Shown piece after piece: positions 53,583 to 62,857 of a DNA stretch of 64,000 bases (position 1 is its first letter; the number at the start of each line of letters is the position of its first letter). The position numbers and the translations under genes were made by a program. The notes below the pieces were generated by a model, which had not been told where the DNA came from, ran no database searches, and was given only the letters and a program-made list of their open reading frames with translations. Origin of the DNA: Bacteriovorax sp. BAL6_X (GTDB taxonomy: Bacteria > Bdellovibrionota > Bacteriovoracia > Bacteriovoracales > Bacteriovoracaceae). The stretch lies in contig NZ_AUMC01000010.1 of the NCBI RefSeq assembly GCF_000443995.1, positions 744,001 through 808,000 on the forward strand, read 5' to 3'.

Positions 53583-55487
53583 ATGAAAAAAATTTCCCTT
53601 ATTAGATCCATTATAATGACAATTCTTGTCTCTGTTTCTCTTTATTTATCCACTGAGACTAGGGCCGAAGATATTGGTTTTCTTAAAGATGGAAAGATTA
53701 AAGACATTATTGTTAGAGAGATTGCTAACCTCAACTTATCAACAACTGTAAAGTTACTTGACTGGGATAAGCTCAAAGGTGTTGGTGTCGGACTAAAATA
53801 CGGTTATGAGATGACTCCTTCATATTTGAAAGGGAAATTTGCTCGCGTTGATGAGTGGAGTTTCAATCGTCACGTAAACCCTGGCTCATATATTGATAGC
53901 GTGACGCCAATTAACTTAACATTTTCTAAAAATGACCGAGTTACTTTTATTCGCCACTTCGATGATCAAAAGAAAGCAATTCTTGCAATTCCATATTCAA
54001 TTAATAAGCTTCCTTATAATGCTGAAAGTACACTCAAGAGATTGGCAGTAGGGGACTTTGTCAGTATCCCGGCCCAGATGACACTGAACTTTGGAGTCAG
54101 TGCAGCGTATGGTTACGGGGATATTATCGATGCCAGCGCTTTTGCCAATGTCATTACAAGTGGAAATTACAATATTAATATTTATCGCATGGACGAAAGT
54201 AAGGTTCGTCTAAAAATTGTAACAAGAACTTCTACGGAAGCAAAAACTGGCGCAAAGGTAAAGAGTGACTTCTTTGTTGCACTTGTAGAAAAGATAAATA
54301 CACCAGACTTTGTTTCTAAGAACTTCCGGCTAAAATTATTAGAGTATAACTTAGGACGAGGAATTGGAGAGCAATACGTTCTTGACTACATCTTCGACCT
54401 AAGCCTACCTCATGCAAGGGAAGCCTTTGATCGAATAATTAAACCTAAGTACAAATTAGATACGGATAAGATGATTGGTCAATATACAGGTCGTAAGTAT
54501 ATTGAAGAAAAACTTGTTTCTGACTTTAGTTTAGCAAATGAGATCGCTACATTTGGGACAGGGGTAAAGTTATTATTTCAAGGTTTTAATGAGTATAAAT
54601 TCAAGCGTCGAGGGTTCAAGCTAGGAATCTTCATTAGTGATGTTAATTACAATTGGACTTATTATAAAAATAATATCTCGATTTTAAACGGACCTGATGT
54701 TGGCGAGTACTTCTTTCCTAATAAAGTTTATAAATATAGTGAAGAGTTCAATATTCTTATTCACAAAAGAAAAGATAAGATTGAAGAATCATACTTTTCT
54801 TTTATCCCAAAGGATAGAGTAACTGAAACTTCTGTTGATTTTGGAACAAATTATATTAGAAAAGATCGATATTTTACAAAAGGTGAATGGAAGTCAACAA
54901 GAAAGAAGATTAAGGCGCTAGTTCCAAATTTTATTTTTTCTAAAATTGACTTTAAAGAGCTAGATTCTGTCGATACAAATATCACAACAGAAGTTAAATA
55001 TCGTCTTGTTTTAAAAAAAGAGATATTTGAATATATAAAAAATGTATCTCTAGATCGTATTATCGATGAAGTAAATAAGATTAAAAAAGATCGTGGCTAT
55101 CGTGTTATTTCACAAAATCGTAGTGGGAGGCACTTTATCAGTAAGGTCTTTTTCTGGCAAAGGGCCCATACGCGCCATGTTGCTAAAAGAATCCGTCGAA
55201 TTCTCAATTCGGATGTCGAAAATATTTATATAAAACTTGAAAAGGTGATTGATAACATCGACAAGAATAGTTTTCGAAAGTATTTCTATCGAGTTGTGCA
55301 AAGCCTTGTTCCTATTGATGATTTATCAAGTTTAATGTTTTTTAAATTAGATATTCTAGGTAACCGTACTCAACCAGTACATTTTAATTATGGAGAACAC
55401 GAGTTTCCTAAGGTTTATTATGAAATCCTCGATATTAACCGCGACTTTCACGACTCAAAAAGAGACTTTCAAATTATTACGGAGTAG
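53583..55487 (+). CDS. Hypothetical large secreted protein
   Basis: 634 residues with signal peptide (about 1-28, ending TRAED). No family recognised. The body mixes beta-rich stretches (VGLKYGYEMTPSYLKGKF, LTFSKNDRVTFIRHF) with a basic C-terminal half. TTGCCG, 17 bases, TAGCAT, six bases, ATG gives it its own promoter in the 42-base gap and a probable leaderless start. pdxH begins 3 bases after its stop, so the two may be cotranscribed. Confidence 0.65.
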   Translation: MKKISLIRSIIMTILVSVSLYLSTETRAEDIGFLKDGKIKDIIVREIANLNLSTTVKLLDWDKLKGVGVGLKYGYEMTPSYLKGKFARVDEWSFNRHVNPGSYIDSVTPINLTFSKNDRVTFIRHFDDQKKAILAIPYSINKLPYNAESTLKRLAVGDFVSIPAQMTLNFGVSAAYGYGDIIDASAFANVITSGNYNINIYRMDESKVRLKIVTRTSTEAKTGAKVKSDFFVALVEKINTPDFVSKNFRLKLLEYNLGRGIGEQYVLDYIFDLSLPHAREAFDRIIKPKYKLDTDKMIGQYTGRKYIEEKLVSDFSLANEIATFGTGVKLLFQGFNEYKFKRRGFKLGIFISDVNYNWTYYKNNISILNGPDVGEYFFPNKVYKYSEEFNILIHKRKDKIEESYFSFIPKDRVTETSVDFGTNYIRKDRYFTKGEWKSTRKKIKALVPNFIFSKIDFKELDSVDTNITTEVKYRLVLKKEIFEYIKNVSLDRIIDEVNKIKKDRGYRVISQNRSGRHFISKVFFWQRAHTRHVAKRIRRILNSDVENIYIKLEKVIDNIDKNSFRKYFYRVVQSLVPIDDLSSLMFFKLDILGNRTQPVHFNYGEHEFPKVYYEILDINRDFHDSKRDFQIITE

Positions 55488-55490
55488 GGT

Positions 55491-56093
55491 GTGAGTGATT
55501 ACAAAGAATTTTTAGGTGACTATAAAGAATCTCCTGTTGAGATTTTTGAGACATGGTTTAAAGAGGCAGTGGCCAAGGAAGAAAATGGGCCGGCATTCAT
55601 TCTTTCTACAGTTGATGAGTTAGGGCAACCAAATGCTAGAACCCTTCTCTTAAAGGAAGTTGTCGATAATAGGCCACTATTTTTTACTAACTATAATTCT
55701 GTAAAGGCCCAGGAAATAACTGCAAATCCTAGCGTGGCCATGACGTTTTATTGGCATCGTCTTGGAAGACAAGTCAGAATTAGAGGCTCAATTTCAAAAT
55801 GTGATGCTGAAGTATCAAGAAACTATTTTCAATCTCGTGCTCATGAGAGTCAGGTTGCTAGCTCTATTTCTGATCAGTCTTCACCTGTTGTCGATCGTGA
55901 AAGGTTAGTGCGAGAATATAACGAAGGACTTGAGCGTTATAAAGAAGAGGTTCCGTATCCTGAGAATTGGGGTGGCTATTTAGTCGACATTAAAGAAATA
56001 ACATTCTTCATTTACGGTGAGTTCCGTTTAAATGATCGCTTTCAATTTATTAAAAAAGGTAATGAGTGGCAATCTCTAAGACTCTATCCATAA
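55491..56093 (+). CDS. pdxH: Pyridoxamine 5'-phosphate oxidase
   Basis: 200 residues. FMN enzyme making pyridoxal phosphate. Motifs: AFILSTVDELGQPNARTLLLKEV, FFTNYNSVKAQEI, FYWHRLGRQVRIRGSI, FQSRAHESQVASSISDQSSPV, and the C-terminal FRLNDRFQFIKKGNEWQSLRLYP. GTG start at 55491 after GGAG. Its last 28 bases overlap the next gene in another frame. Confidence 0.95.
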   Translation: MSDYKEFLGDYKESPVEIFETWFKEAVAKEENGPAFILSTVDELGQPNARTLLLKEVVDNRPLFFTNYNSVKAQEITANPSVAMTFYWHRLGRQVRIRGSISKCDAEVSRNYFQSRAHESQVASSISDQSSPVVDRERLVREYNEGLERYKEEVPYPENWGGYLVDIKEITFFIYGEFRLNDRFQFIKKGNEWQSLRLYP

Positions 56094-56611
56094 TTTTATT
56101 TATTCTTTTAGTTTTTACCTCTAGGGGAAATGCTTCCGAGTTATATGCTGGAGGTGGGGCATCACTAAGTGGTGTTATCTCTGAAACAGATTATTACAAT
56201 GGAGCAACCGCCATCTTTCCTTCTGCAAATATTGGAATGAAGTTTGGTGCCCTTGCCCTTGAGGGCTTCTTTAGAACAGGAACACTTTCTAATGATCATC
56301 AAGGCTTTAAGATTGATCTCGATACTAATCAATTCGGCTTTATGCTTCGTATCTCACCAGAAGAGTGGCTTGATATGAATCTTGGAGGACATTGGACGAT
56401 GGTTGAAGGAAGTTCTTCTGTTTACAATGGACAAACGCTTACAGGACTTGTGAATCGAACATATAATTCTGTGATTTTAGGTATGGGATTTAATATCCCT
56501 TTTTCGGATCAATTAAGAGTTCGTACAGATATGAATTACTACTCTGGAAAAGAGATATTTTCTCTTTTTCAGTTTGATATCTCTATCGTTTATAGCTTTC
56601 TTACTTTTTAG
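56066..56611 (+). CDS. Outer-membrane beta-barrel-like protein
   Basis: 181 residues. Signal peptide (ending RGNAS), then amphipathic strands (ELYAGGGASLSGVI, ANIGMKFGALALEGFF, VILGMGFNIPF) and a C-terminal aromatic FLTF, all typical of eight-strand barrels. The GTG start at 56066 has AAGG about six bases upstream and lies inside pdxH. Convergent with the next gene, overlapping by 11 bases. Specific function unknown. Confidence 0.7.
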   Translation: MAISKTLSIILFILLVFTSRGNASELYAGGGASLSGVISETDYYNGATAIFPSANIGMKFGALALEGFFRTGTLSNDHQGFKIDLDTNQFGFMLRISPEEWLDMNLGGHWTMVEGSSSVYNGQTLTGLVNRTYNSVILGMGFNIPFSDQLRVRTDMNYYSGKEIFSLFQFDISIVYSFLTF

Positions 56612-56993
56612 AATCCTTACTCGCTGGAAGTCTTCCGCTTTCTCTTGTGATGTACTTTGCTAGTTCTGGTGTTACAAGACCGTTCCTGTCGAGAACTTTC
56701 GCAAGTTTGTCGTTATCTGTTTTAAGAGAGTAGATATGTTGCTTGGCCTGCTGGTTTGCAGAGACAAGGCTTTGCATATTGTTGAGTGCCGTTTGGTACT
56801 CATTTTTTATACCTTGAATTTTTTCTTTCTGATACGCAACTTGTTGTCTTAGGTTAGCGATCTCTACTGCCTGACTAATTTGAGCATTTAGACTTTTTTC
56901 AAATTGAATTGCATCTTGATCTTTATATTCACGTCCAGCTTTAATTGTGAAAGCGATTAGAACAAGTAAGTTAGCGACAATAATTTTTTTCAT
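56601..56993 (-). CDS. Small exported coiled-coil protein
   Basis: 130 residues. Signal peptide (MKKIIVANLLVLIAFTIKA), then a long heptad-patterned helix (about 30-110: IANLRQQVAYQKEKIQGIKNE) and a short tail with LVTPELAKYITRESGRLP. No family recognised. GGAG about seven bases upstream supports the ATG at 56993 over one 12 bases earlier. The 3' end overlaps the barrel gene by 11 bases. Confidence 0.65.
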   Translation of the reverse strand: MKKIIVANLLVLIAFTIKAGREYKDQDAIQFEKSLNAQISQAVEIANLRQQVAYQKEKIQGIKNEYQTALNNMQSLVSANQQAKQHIYSLKTDNDKLAKVLDRNGLVTPELAKYITRESGRLPASKDSKK

Positions 56994-57096
56994 AAATATC
57001 TCCATTATTCTATGTACCTATCGACATAATAAAAAAAATCATTAATATTTTTCGAAAACATCCGAAATAATAAGTACTTATACTTTGGGGAATAGA

Positions 57097-57357
57097 ATGT
57101 TTTTGATCGATGTAAATTTATTTGAAGATGAGTTCTACCTTTTACCTGTTGAACAGAGGAAAGGGGATCAATATAAAATCCAGTGCCATTCAATTGAATC
57201 GGCAAAACTGTTGCAGGAAACGTTAGGGCAGATCAAGCATCTGCATCCAACAAAAGATAAGTCACGTTTCAAGCTCTTAAGAAGAGAGAAGCAGTTTGGT
57301 TTTGAAGTTAAAGTTTTAGGTTATATCGAAGAAGAAGAAGAAAAAAAGGCCTCATAA
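57097..57357 (+). CDS. Hypothetical small protein
   Basis: 86 residues, charged, no signal or membrane segment (MFLIDVNLFEDEFYLLPVEQ start, acidic EEEEEKK end). No family recognised. ATG at 57097 follows TTGGGG by six bases. Its stop codon lies in the loop of the terminator hairpin at 57345, so translation and termination signals overlap. Confidence 0.6.
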   Translation: MFLIDVNLFEDEFYLLPVEQRKGDQYKIQCHSIESAKLLQETLGQIKHLHPTKDKSRFKLLRREKQFGFEVKVLGYIEEEEEKKAS

Positions 57358-57375
57358 GAGGCCTTTCGTTTTATT
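57345..57375. terminator. Bidirectional terminator overlapping a stop codon
   Basis: GGCCTC-ATAA-GAGGCC with A-rich left and TTTCGTTTTATT right flanks. The TAA of the small gene is in the loop; sodB converges from the other side. Confidence 0.8.
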
Positions 57376-57949
57376 AAAGATTTGAGTTAACGAAGTCCCA
57401 GTTAACTAGCTTCCAGAAAGCTTCGATATATGAAGGACGAGCGTTTCTGTAATCAACGTAGTAAGCGTGTTCCCATACGTCAATTGTCATTAGAGCAGTG
57501 TGACCATCAGTCATTGGAGTTTGTGCATCGTCAGTGTTAACGATCTCTAGTTCTCCACCCTTAGTTTTAACTAGCCAAGTCCAACCAGAAGCAAAGTTAG
57601 TTGCTGCTGAATTAGAGAATTCTTCTTTGAACTTATCAAATGATCCCCATTTTGCATTAATAGCGTCAGCTACTGCACCAGTTGCCTCACCACCTGCGTT
57701 TGGAGCAAGACAGTTCCAGTAAAAAGTGTGATTCCATACTTGAGCAGCATTGTTGAATAGGCCACCAGTTGACTTCATGATGATTTCTTCAAGAGTCATA
57801 TTTTCGAATTCTGTACCTGGAATCGCAGCGTTTAGCTTTGTTACGTATGCATTGTGGTGCTTTCCGTAGTGGTACTCAATTGTTTCAGCTGAGATATGAG
57901 GTGCTAGAGCATCCTTTGCCCATGGTAGTTCTGGAAGTTTATGTTCCAT
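57374..57949 (-). CDS. sodB: Superoxide dismutase, Fe type likely
   Basis: 191 residues. Metal ligands H27, H74, D157 and H161 sit as in E. coli FeSOD (H26, H73, D156, H160). [25 protein letters not shown] and [13 protein letters not shown] are family motifs; AAQ before the second His favours iron over manganese. No signal peptide, so cytoplasmic. AAGGAG lies seven bases before the ATG. Confidence 0.95.
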   Translation of the reverse strand: MEHKLPELPWAKDALAPHISAETIEYHYGKHHNAYVTKLNAAIPGTEFENMTLEEIIMKSTGGLFNNAAQVWNHTFYWNCLAPNAGGEATGAVADAINAKWGSFDKFKEEFSNSAATNFASGWTWLVKTKGGELEIVNTDDAQTPMTDGHTALMTIDVWEHAYYVDYRNARPSYIEAFWKLVNWDFVNSNL

Positions 57950-58117
57950 TCTTTTCTCCTTAATTCTAGATTCTTATATTGTTTTTTGAACAGCTCCATT
58001 CTAATGCGTTTGTTCTTTAAGTGCAAAACGCATTAAGTTATAGAAATTAATTTTGCCCTTTTGAAATTCTCCTCAAATTTTACTCAAGAATTTTGCCCAG
58101 ATGTCGACTTTAAGTTA

Positions 58118-59074
58118 ATGCATTTTCGACGTCAGCTACCTACATTTACTCTATCAATATTAATTATTTGCCTTGTGGCATTTAATGTAAATGCGAGCAG
58201 CTGGGGACAACGTGGTGGAGTAATTCACTCGGCTACTGACAAGTATGGTGGAAATTGGCGCAAGCTGAGCTCGACTCAAGAGGGTAGCATTGAACAATTA
58301 ATTGAAATCGTCTCAACCTCAAAGCTTGGGATTCAGTTAATTGATAAAGCACGCTTAAGGGCCGCTAAGGATCGCAAGCGTCTTGAAGATGTTATTGATA
58401 GTGGTGATGCTTCAGTAACGGATACGACCCTTGTGAGAAAGTTTAATCCAAGTTCTCCCGAAAGTGTGCGCTTTGAAACAAGGTCTAAGGTTTATATTGA
58501 TAAGTCTCATTCAACAAAGAATGCGGTACTAGATCTAATTCATGAGTTAACTCACTATATCTATAAGAAGCCATTTAATCCTTATTTAAGTGACTTCTCT
58601 ATTTCTACTTTCTTGAGTGATACGATTCAGGGCAAGGGCGGTGAAGTTGATGCTTTTTTAGTTGAATGTCGGATTGGACGTGAAATATATGGCCTAAAAT
58701 CAATCTCTCCGCAGTGCTTAAATATTTTAAATGGAGAGGAGTTCTCAAGGGAGCTTGCATTAAAGGAATTTTATAAGCTAGGTGTACATTATGATCAGTT
58801 TAAGCATGCGGTAAACAAATTAGGTATCTCTCATGAAATAGTTGAGCATAGCTCGAGCGAAGACTCTAGCCTCATCTCTTCTGCCTGGTCTAAGCCGTAC
58901 CCAGTAGCTGTTATTGAGGAGTTTGAAACGATCATGACTAAGGTATGTCAAAATGATCTTAAGCGTATGACCTACCTAAAAGAGAGTCAAAGCCGCTCCA
59001 TTGCAAGTACAAATAAGAAAGTAGCTCAGGTAGAATCTAAATTTAATGCTAGATGTCGTTCATATTTAGACTAA
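58118..59074 (+). CDS. Exported HEXXH metallopeptidase-like protein
   Basis: 318 residues. Hydrophobic signal segment (about 8-27, FTLSILIICLVAFNVNA). Motif LDLIHELTHYIY gives H142, E143 and H146 for zinc, and GKGGEVDAF (E176) 30 residues later fits a gluzincin third ligand. Otherwise no family known. Start is uncertain: ATG at 58118 gives a normal signal peptide but has no Shine-Dalgarno; a TTG at 58061 would add 19 residues. It lies upstream of the nuo block but 162 bases away, so probably separate. Confidence 0.65.
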   Translation: MHFRRQLPTFTLSILIICLVAFNVNASSWGQRGGVIHSATDKYGGNWRKLSSTQEGSIEQLIEIVSTSKLGIQLIDKARLRAAKDRKRLEDVIDSGDASVTDTTLVRKFNPSSPESVRFETRSKVYIDKSHSTKNAVLDLIHELTHYIYKKPFNPYLSDFSISTFLSDTIQGKGGEVDAFLVECRIGREIYGLKSISPQCLNILNGEEFSRELALKEFYKLGVHYDQFKHAVNKLGISHEIVEHSSSEDSSLISSAWSKPYPVAVIEEFETIMTKVCQNDLKRMTYLKESQSRSIASTNKKVAQVESKFNARCRSYLD

Positions 59075-59236
59075 ATTTTATTGACGACTGAACTCAATAA
59101 TGTCTCTATGCACCAAGGTTTCCGCACAAAAATCTATCTTTTTTCCTCGGCTTTAATTGACTACAAAGCTAAGCATTGGTAATTTATAAGCTAAGAATTT
59201 CATAATTTTATACATCTATAAAAAGGATTGCTGGCA

Positions 59237-59719
59237 ATGCAAGATAGTGTTGTTTTATTAAAACTTGATGACTTCCTTAACTGGGGAAGAAAGAACTCTC
59301 TGTGGCCAATGACATTTGGTCTAGCTTGTTGTGCTATTGAAATGATGGCAACTGGTGGTGCTAAGTATGACTTAGAACGATTCGGTTGTGGTGCTTTCAT
59401 GGCGACACCAAGACGTGCGGACTTAATGATTGTTGCAGGTACTGTAACTCTTAAAATGGCCCCAAGAATTAAGACTCTCTATGAACAAATGGCCGAGCCG
59501 AAATATGTTATTTCGATGGGGTCATGTGCTAACAAAGGTGGGCCTTACTGGCAACACGGTTATCACGTTTTAAAGGGTGTTGATGAGATAGTTCCTGTTG
59601 ACGTCTACGTTCCAGGTTGTCCTCCAAGACCAGAGGCCCTAATCGAAGGTTTAATGACACTTCAAAAGAAAGTTGCCAACGAAAGGCTTCTTAAAGATAA
59701 GTGGGTGAAGCATGCTTAA
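59237..59719 (+). CDS. nuoB: NADH-quinone oxidoreductase subunit B
   Basis: 160 residues. Carries the N2 iron-sulfur cluster next to the quinone site; ligands C31, C32, C97 and C128 ([34 protein letters not shown]) are all present. AGGA lies nine bases before the ATG. First gene of a four-gene complex I block; it overlaps nuoC by 8 bases. nuoA, which usually precedes it, is absent. Confidence 0.96.
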   Translation: MQDSVVLLKLDDFLNWGRKNSLWPMTFGLACCAIEMMATGGAKYDLERFGCGAFMATPRRADLMIVAGTVTLKMAPRIKTLYEQMAEPKYVISMGSCANKGGPYWQHGYHVLKGVDEIVPVDVYVPGCPPRPEALIEGLMTLQKKVANERLLKDKWVKHA

Positions 59720-60347
59720 TGAATTAGTAACTTTTATTAATGATAAAGTTAGTGGTGCAAATGCCTCTTTAATTGAGAATGAAGCGGGTGATAAGCCAAT
59801 CTTAGTTGATGCTTCAAAAATTAAAGACGTTTGCTATGCGCTTAGAGATAGTTCTGAATATCAGTTCAACGTACTTCAAGTTGTATCTGGTGTTGATTAC
59901 GATAGTGAAATTGAAGTCAACTATATGCTAGCTTCATTCATTACAAATTCTGATGATGTAATAATTAAAGTTAAGCTTCCAAAAACAAATAAAGATGATG
60001 TTCCTAAGATTGATTCTGTATGTGACGTTTGGAAATCTGCTAACTTCTTAGAAAGAGAAGTTTACGATATGAATGGTGTTGAATTTGTTGGACACCCTGA
60101 TCATAGAAGAATTCTTTGCCCGGAAGATTGGGAAGGTTTCCCACTTCGTAAAGATTACGAAGTTCAAAAAGCTTGGCACGGTTTCGAAGTTAATCCTGAA
60201 CATAAAATGAATATCGCAGATCACGAGTTCTTTGCTAAGGCGAGAGTTGAAGCTGCAGAACCAAAGAAAATCACTGGTTCATGGGATGGAAAGATTTCTG
60301 CTGATTTAGAGGCCGCTCTAAATAAGAAGATGGAAGAAGCTAAATAA
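59712..60347 (+). CDS. nuoC: NADH-quinone oxidoreductase subunit C
   Basis: 211 residues. The 30-kDa subunit of the peripheral arm, without cofactor. Conserved end: [42 protein letters not shown]. The C-terminal 45 residues are a low-identity extension. Separate from nuoD here (not fused). Overlaps nuoB by 8 bases. Confidence 0.94.
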   Translation: MLNELVTFINDKVSGANASLIENEAGDKPILVDASKIKDVCYALRDSSEYQFNVLQVVSGVDYDSEIEVNYMLASFITNSDDVIIKVKLPKTNKDDVPKIDSVCDVWKSANFLEREVYDMNGVEFVGHPDHRRILCPEDWEGFPLRKDYEVQKAWHGFEVNPEHKMNIADHEFFAKARVEAAEPKKITGSWDGKISADLEAALNKKMEEAK

Positions 60348-60368
60348 TTAATTTTAAGGATATTTTTA

Positions 60369-61514
60369 ATGGAAGATAATACATTAAAACAAGAACAAGA
60401 AGCCTTACATACTGATCTACTGACAGTAAATATGGGGCCTCAGCACCCTGCCACTCACGGGGTTTTACGTGTTGAGATTAAAACAGATTCTGAAATCGTT
60501 GTTGAAGCGACACCATACCTTGGTTACTTACACCGTTGTATGGAAAAGCACAGCGAGAATCTAGACTATCGTGGAATTATTCCTTTCACTGATCGTATGG
60601 ACTACCTAGGTGCCATGGGAATGGAATGGGGATATGTTCACGGTGTTGAAAAGATGCTTGGAACCGAAGTTCCTGAAAGAGCAGAGTACATCAGAGTTAT
60701 TGTAGCTGAGCTACAAAGGATTGCATCACACTTAATGTACTTTGGTACATATGCAATTGACCTTGGTGCTTTTACTCCTTTCTTATATGCATTCCAAGAT
60801 AGAGAAGAAATCCTAAGAATCTTTGAAGAGCTTTCTGGGGCACGTCTTCTTTATAATTATATTTGGATTGGTGGTGTATGGAATGATATTAACGATGATC
60901 AACTTCGTCGTATTGATACTTTCTGTACTAAGATGGAAGAAAATATGAAGAAGTACCACGACCTCGTTGGTATGAATGCAATCTTCCGTAACAGAACTGC
61001 TAATGTTGGTATTGTTACTCCTGAAATGGCCTATGAATATGGTGCAACTGGTGCTGTTCTTAGAGGTTCAGGTGTAGAATGGGATCTTCGTAAGAAGAAG
61101 CCATACGGACTATACGAAAAATTTGATTTTGATGTTGTTACTGGTAAAGGTGAAATGGGAACTGTTGGTGACTGTTGGGATCGTTACTATGTACGTGTAT
61201 TTGAAATTTTTGAATCAATTAAAATCCTTCGTCAAGCTCTTGATGGAATTGAGGCCGGACCTGTTATGGGGAAAGTTCCAAAAATCATTAAGCTTCCAAA
61301 AGGTGAAATTTATACAAAAACTGAGTGTCCACGTGGAGAACTTGGTTACCACATCGTTTCAGATGGTGGGAAAACTCCTTACCGAGTTAAAGTTAAGTCT
61401 TCATGTTTTACACACACTTCAATGCTACCTGAGCTTGGAAAAGGTCAAATGATCGCAGACTTCGTTGCTACGATCGGAAGTATTGATATTGTACTAGGAG
61501 AGGTTGACCGATGA
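60369..61514 (+). CDS. nuoD: NADH-quinone oxidoreductase subunit D
   Basis: 381 residues. The 49-kDa subunit forming the quinone pocket with NuoB. Hallmarks: NMGPQHPATHGVLR, YLGYLHRCMEKHSENLDY, MNAIFRNRTANVG, and the C-terminal GELGYHIVSDGGKTPYRVKVKSSCF and ADFVATIGSIDIVLGEVDR. Start has AAGGA upstream; it overlaps nuoI by 4 bases (ATGA). Confidence 0.96.
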   Translation: MEDNTLKQEQEALHTDLLTVNMGPQHPATHGVLRVEIKTDSEIVVEATPYLGYLHRCMEKHSENLDYRGIIPFTDRMDYLGAMGMEWGYVHGVEKMLGTEVPERAEYIRVIVAELQRIASHLMYFGTYAIDLGAFTPFLYAFQDREEILRIFEELSGARLLYNYIWIGGVWNDINDDQLRRIDTFCTKMEENMKKYHDLVGMNAIFRNRTANVGIVTPEMAYEYGATGAVLRGSGVEWDLRKKKPYGLYEKFDFDVVTGKGEMGTVGDCWDRYYVRVFEIFESIKILRQALDGIEAGPVMGKVPKIIKLPKGEIYTKTECPRGELGYHIVSDGGKTPYRVKVKSSCFTHTSMLPELGKGQMIADFVATIGSIDIVLGEVDR

Positions 61515-62029
61515 GCACTCAAGCAACTTACCAAACAGGTGAGCAACTAACATTAGGAAAATGGTTTAAGAATATCTGGACTGGAATTAGAACAGTTACT
61601 AAAGGTCTAGGGATTACTTTTAAGTATGTATATGGTGTAAAGCCTGTAACAATTGAATATCCAGAAGTAAGAGAAGAGCTACCAGCTAACTCTCGTTCAC
61701 GTCTATTTAATGACGTAGAAAACTGTATTTCTTGTTATCAGTGTTCAACTGCTTGTCCAGTTGATTGTATCTACATTACAGCAGTAAGACGTGAGAAAGA
61801 TGCTCCAGCTCTTAAAACAAAGAGTGGAACACCAATCAAGTTAGATCTTATGCAATATACGATTGATACTGCCCTTTGTTGTTACTGTGGTCTTTGTACT
61901 ACTGTTTGTCCAACTGAGTGTCTAACTCACACGACAGACTATGAATTCTCTCAATATACTCTTGATGAGATGAAGTACGACTACCTTGCGCCAGATATTA
62001 AAAAATGGCGTGAGCGCATTGTTAAATAA
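61511..62029 (+). CDS. nuoI: NADH-quinone oxidoreductase subunit I
   Basis: 172 residues. Two [4Fe-4S] clusters (N6a, N6b) bound by CISCYQCSTACP and CCYCGLCTTVCP. Hydrophobic N-terminus (TLGKWFKNIWTGIRTVTKG) associates with the membrane arm. Last of the block; no nuoH, J, K, L, M or N follows. The repeat at 62031 begins one base after its stop. Confidence 0.94.
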   Translation: MSTQATYQTGEQLTLGKWFKNIWTGIRTVTKGLGITFKYVYGVKPVTIEYPEVREELPANSRSRLFNDVENCISCYQCSTACPVDCIYITAVRREKDAPALKTKSGTPIKLDLMQYTIDTALCCYCGLCTTVCPTECLTHTTDYEFSQYTLDEMKYDYLAPDIKKWRERIVK

Positions 62030-62030
62030 G

Positions 62031-62205
62031 CATCCGCAGTATCTTGCGTAAGCAAGATATGATGTGGTGCTAGCTCACTAATACTTTAGCTAGAAAATTA
62101 TATTCAACAAGCCTGCATTTATGCAGGCTTTGTTGTCTCTGGAGCAATGGGAAGGGCTGCGTTATACTCAAATAGCTTCAGCTATTTGATGTTTCCTCAG
62201 CGCAG
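62031..62205 (+). repeat. Solo copy of the structured repeat, downstream of nuoI
   Basis: Parts align in order with the array at 10.9 kb: TAAGCATCCGCA at the stop codon; inner hairpin ATCTTGC-GTAA-GCAAGAT; outer CCGCA/TGTGG; GGTGCTAG; TTTAGCTAGAAAATT; hairpin GCCTGCA-TTTA-TGCAGGC; TGTCTC; CAATGGGAAGG; GCTGCG; final hairpin CAAATAGC-TTCA-GCTATTTG (62169-62188). Hairpin sequences are unrelated to those in the array while their positions and pairing are kept, which indicates selection on structure. Confidence 0.7.
62106..62135 (+). terminator. Hairpin able to end the nuo transcript
   Basis: AACAA-GCCTGCA-TTTA-TGCAGGC-(t)TTGTT, followed by GTCTCT. It is also the middle hairpin of the structured repeat. 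The T-tail is short, so termination is likely but not certain. Confidence 0.5.
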
Positions 62206-62323
62206 AATACCCCAAAATGTTCCCCAAATAGACACTGTTTAAGATATATACGAGCTAACTCCCCAGAAATACATTAGATAATTGGCACACAAAGTGCATC
62301 TCTATAGGTATAGAGGGGAAAAT

Positions 62324-62845
62324 ATGAAAACACTTATCAAATCAATTTTAGTTCTATTTGTTGCACTTAACTCATTTGCTTACCAGCAAATCTTTGCAAC
62401 TTCTGGTGATTTAAAAATTAGAACTAAGTACTATGGTGATCAAGATATTAGATCAATTAGAGTTTTCGGTGATACTGTAAGTGCTTATTCAAAAGATCCA
62501 AATAGTAGAGATTATAATGATGTTCTTTTTAAAATTACAAAAGAATATGCACAGTACAAGGAGTTCCTATTTGATATTCTAGAAAAGGGTGATTTCGTTA
62601 TCCTTCCTAATAAAACAGGTAAGATTGAAGATTTAGAGATTATCTATAATGGTAAAAAATATAGCTTTATTGAGGCGGCGCTTTTCTTAAATAGAAAAGA
62701 TCTTTGCGGCCTAGGAATGGAGTGTCCAACAAGTAATGCTGCTATAAATGATGGAAGAAGAACAACTGCGCCAGGTACGCAAGGGCCACTAAGAAGAGCA
62801 GACGCTAGAAAAGTTGATTACATGACAAGAGTAAATATCTTCTAA
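62324..62845 (+). CDS. Hypothetical secreted protein
   Basis: 173 residues. Signal peptide (MKTLIKSILVLFVALNSFAY), then a small mixed domain with CGLGMEC and a basic C-terminal tail (NDGRRTTAP, RRADARKVDYMTRVNIF). No family recognised. ATG at 62324 has AGAGGGG seven bases upstream; an earlier frame start is not needed. Convergent with plsC, 12 bases apart. Confidence 0.65.
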   Translation: MKTLIKSILVLFVALNSFAYQQIFATSGDLKIRTKYYGDQDIRSIRVFGDTVSAYSKDPNSRDYNDVLFKITKEYAQYKEFLFDILEKGDFVILPNKTGKIEDLEIIYNGKKYSFIEAALFLNRKDLCGLGMECPTSNAAINDGRRTTAPGTQGPLRRADARKVDYMTRVNIF

Positions 62846-62857
62846 TACGAATAAAGG

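Noticed and set aside
62106-62135. Separate terminator unrelated to the repeat
   Set aside because: Its place matches the middle hairpin of the repeat family, so it is probably part of the element even if it also terminates transcription.
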